Source: Larimichthys crocea (lineage: Eukaryota; Chordata; Actinopteri; Sciaenidae). Taken from it: a stretch of DNA of 64,000 nucleotides. Below are positions 62,830-64,000 of this stretch, in pieces (the first letter of the stretch is position 1; every line of letters starts with the position of its first letter). A program made the translations under genes and the position numbers. A model generated the notes under the pieces. That model saw only the letters and a program-made list of their open reading frames with translations, was not told the origin of the DNA and did no database searches. The stretch covers positions 4,019,811 through 4,083,810 of the forward strand of contig NC_040029.1 of NCBI RefSeq assembly GCF_000972845.2, given 5' to 3'.

Positions 62830-64000
62830 CCTGCAGCCGTTGATTGATTTAATGCACATGTCCATTAGAGGGATTTTCTCAATCAGCTTCTTGCTATTAG
62901 CGGAAGGATCCAAAACACTTTTTTTTTTTGTTGTTGTTGTCTTACATTAAGCGCTTTCTGCATCAGTGCCAGTTGAGTTTGTTTGCTTTATTGACTGCTG
63001 TTTTCTTGGGGCACAGACAAATTGCACAAACAACGAACCGACGTGCTCAATAGAAGCCAAAAAAGCTTTCAATGTGTTATCCTGGACAAGTTTGCTCGCT
63101 CTCTGGAAACCACTCTGCATCTGCCACCGCTGTCACCCCGATTAGGGAAAAAGCAAACAACACAGCGAGGCGACAGGTGATGATAGTGTTAAACTAAAGG
63201 CATTGCTGAAGCTCAGCTGGGTATGGGACTCCTGTAGCTGCATACAGGCTCACATACAGTAGCACAAAAGAAGGCTTACTTTGTCAAACTCGCTTCTGAA
63301 ACATATAAAATGACTGTCAGATGACAAACTGTCTAGCGTGTATAACTGTCAGCGCAATGACACGCACGTAGGCTGGGGAACATTTCAGTGTTTTACATTT
63401 GCTTTGTTTCGCTTCGCACAACAGTGAAACTCTTGAGACACAAACACACAAAAGAAAAAACACACACAAGCTAAATTTGGCCTTAACTCCCACAATGAAA
63501 ACATCTGTATCAAAATTAGAGTAAGGGTTGCTAGGTTACCATTGGCACGAATATAGCTGACGCTACATTTTGATGATCAAACTTGTGAAAGAGCCCTGGC
63601 GCTTTACTTTTTTCCTGATCTCTGTGGACCACAAACTCTTTTTCTCAGTTTGGACGACTGTAACAAGATGTTCAACTCCAACTTTTTGGTGGCAGTCCAA
63701 AGAAAAGACAAACGTATTCTTCCTGTTCTCTTCGTTTTACCGCTGTCATACATTTGAAAAGTCTATTGCGTTGATTCAGTGATCTGGATGTCATAATGTG
63801 TCTTTGAATCGAGATTTCTTCACGTTGGACATCGAGTAAAGGACGTCAAGTACATAGATCTACACCGGAAACAGAAAACATGGCATCCCATTTTAACACA
63901 CTCTTTTCCTAATCCGCAATGATGCAACAAGTGACTGATCAACCACCAAAGCACACATTTGAACAACAATGGGCCACCGCTGTGGCTGACACTGATGTGA

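Larger units (their letters stand above)
60734..64000. other. Non-coding tract to the end of the window
   Basis: No gene is supported. It contains two GT arrays (61715-61752, 61871-61921) and an (AAAT)n run (62805-62829). The frames at 61068-61400 overlap on opposite strands and have no recognisable features. The sequence at 63040-63190 looks unique and slightly enhancer-like. Confidence 0.6.

Noticed and set aside
1..64000. Known vertebrate microRNAs (for example let-7, miR-9, miR-10, miR-124, miR-137, miR-219)
   Set aside because: None of the mature sequences I could recall was seen on reading; this was not an exhaustive search.
1..64000. CRISPR array, operon or bacterial mobile element
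   Set aside because: No spaced identical repeats with unique spacers, no compact gene strings and no ribosome-binding-site pattern; the DNA is vertebrate in character.

Overview
The window reads as nuclear DNA of a ray-finned fish, most likely a percomorph. The evidence is A+T-rich, intron- or intergenic-like sequence dotted with (CA)n/(GT)n microsatellites, plus diverged copies of interspersed repeats that I recognise from memory as typical of percomorph genomes. These include two kinds of tRNA-derived SINE, a 'gtttatgaccaaatacctg' repeat, a 'gtaaacatgtttatttctgc' repeat, a 'ggtggcacagtgg' repeat, and repeats ending 'acttaccaccactgg' or 'cttacacactggagcttt'. No bacterial, phage or plasmid feature is visible.

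I see no intact protein-coding gene, rRNA, tRNA or CRISPR array in 64 kb. Nearly all open frames are 60-130 codons long, overlap others on both strands, run through homopolymers or repeats, and resemble no protein I know. The one credible coding remnant is at about 35.27-35.81 kb, with a possible poly(A) signal at 36.45 kb. It is a broken fragment of a multicopy fish gene family (annotated 'sterile alpha motif domain-containing protein 3-like') with a Cys/His finger segment and the conserved C-terminal segment.

Layout. 0-3 kb: non-coding DNA, a diverged three-subunit repeat and a 500-base pyrimidine tract. 3-24 kb: mostly unique DNA with repeat fragments near 8.85-9.25, 11.1 and 13.4 kb, three perfect 41-42 bp tandem duplications (11.45, 15.50, 20.19 kb) and enhancer-like blocks near 9.7 and 23.0 kb. 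24.08-24.66 kb: a solo LTR with an exact 5-bp target duplication. 25-35 kb: mostly unique sequence, including a conserved-looking block with an open frame at 26.0-26.35 kb. 35-36.5 kb: the decayed gene fragment. 36.5-56 kb: long unique tracts, many microsatellites and a CpG-dense spot at 55.9 kb. 56.7-60.7 kb: a repeat cluster with two SINEs, one with a 14-bp target duplication, and a large enhancer-like tract at 58.5-59.1 kb. 60.7-64 kb: two long GT arrays and unique sequence.

The most economical reading is a gene desert, or the interior of a very large intron, next to a developmentally regulated gene. Several tracts rich in TAATTA/CAATTA-type motifs and poor in simple repeats look like conserved non-coding elements, but conservation cannot be measured from one sequence. 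I did not find a new gene system here.
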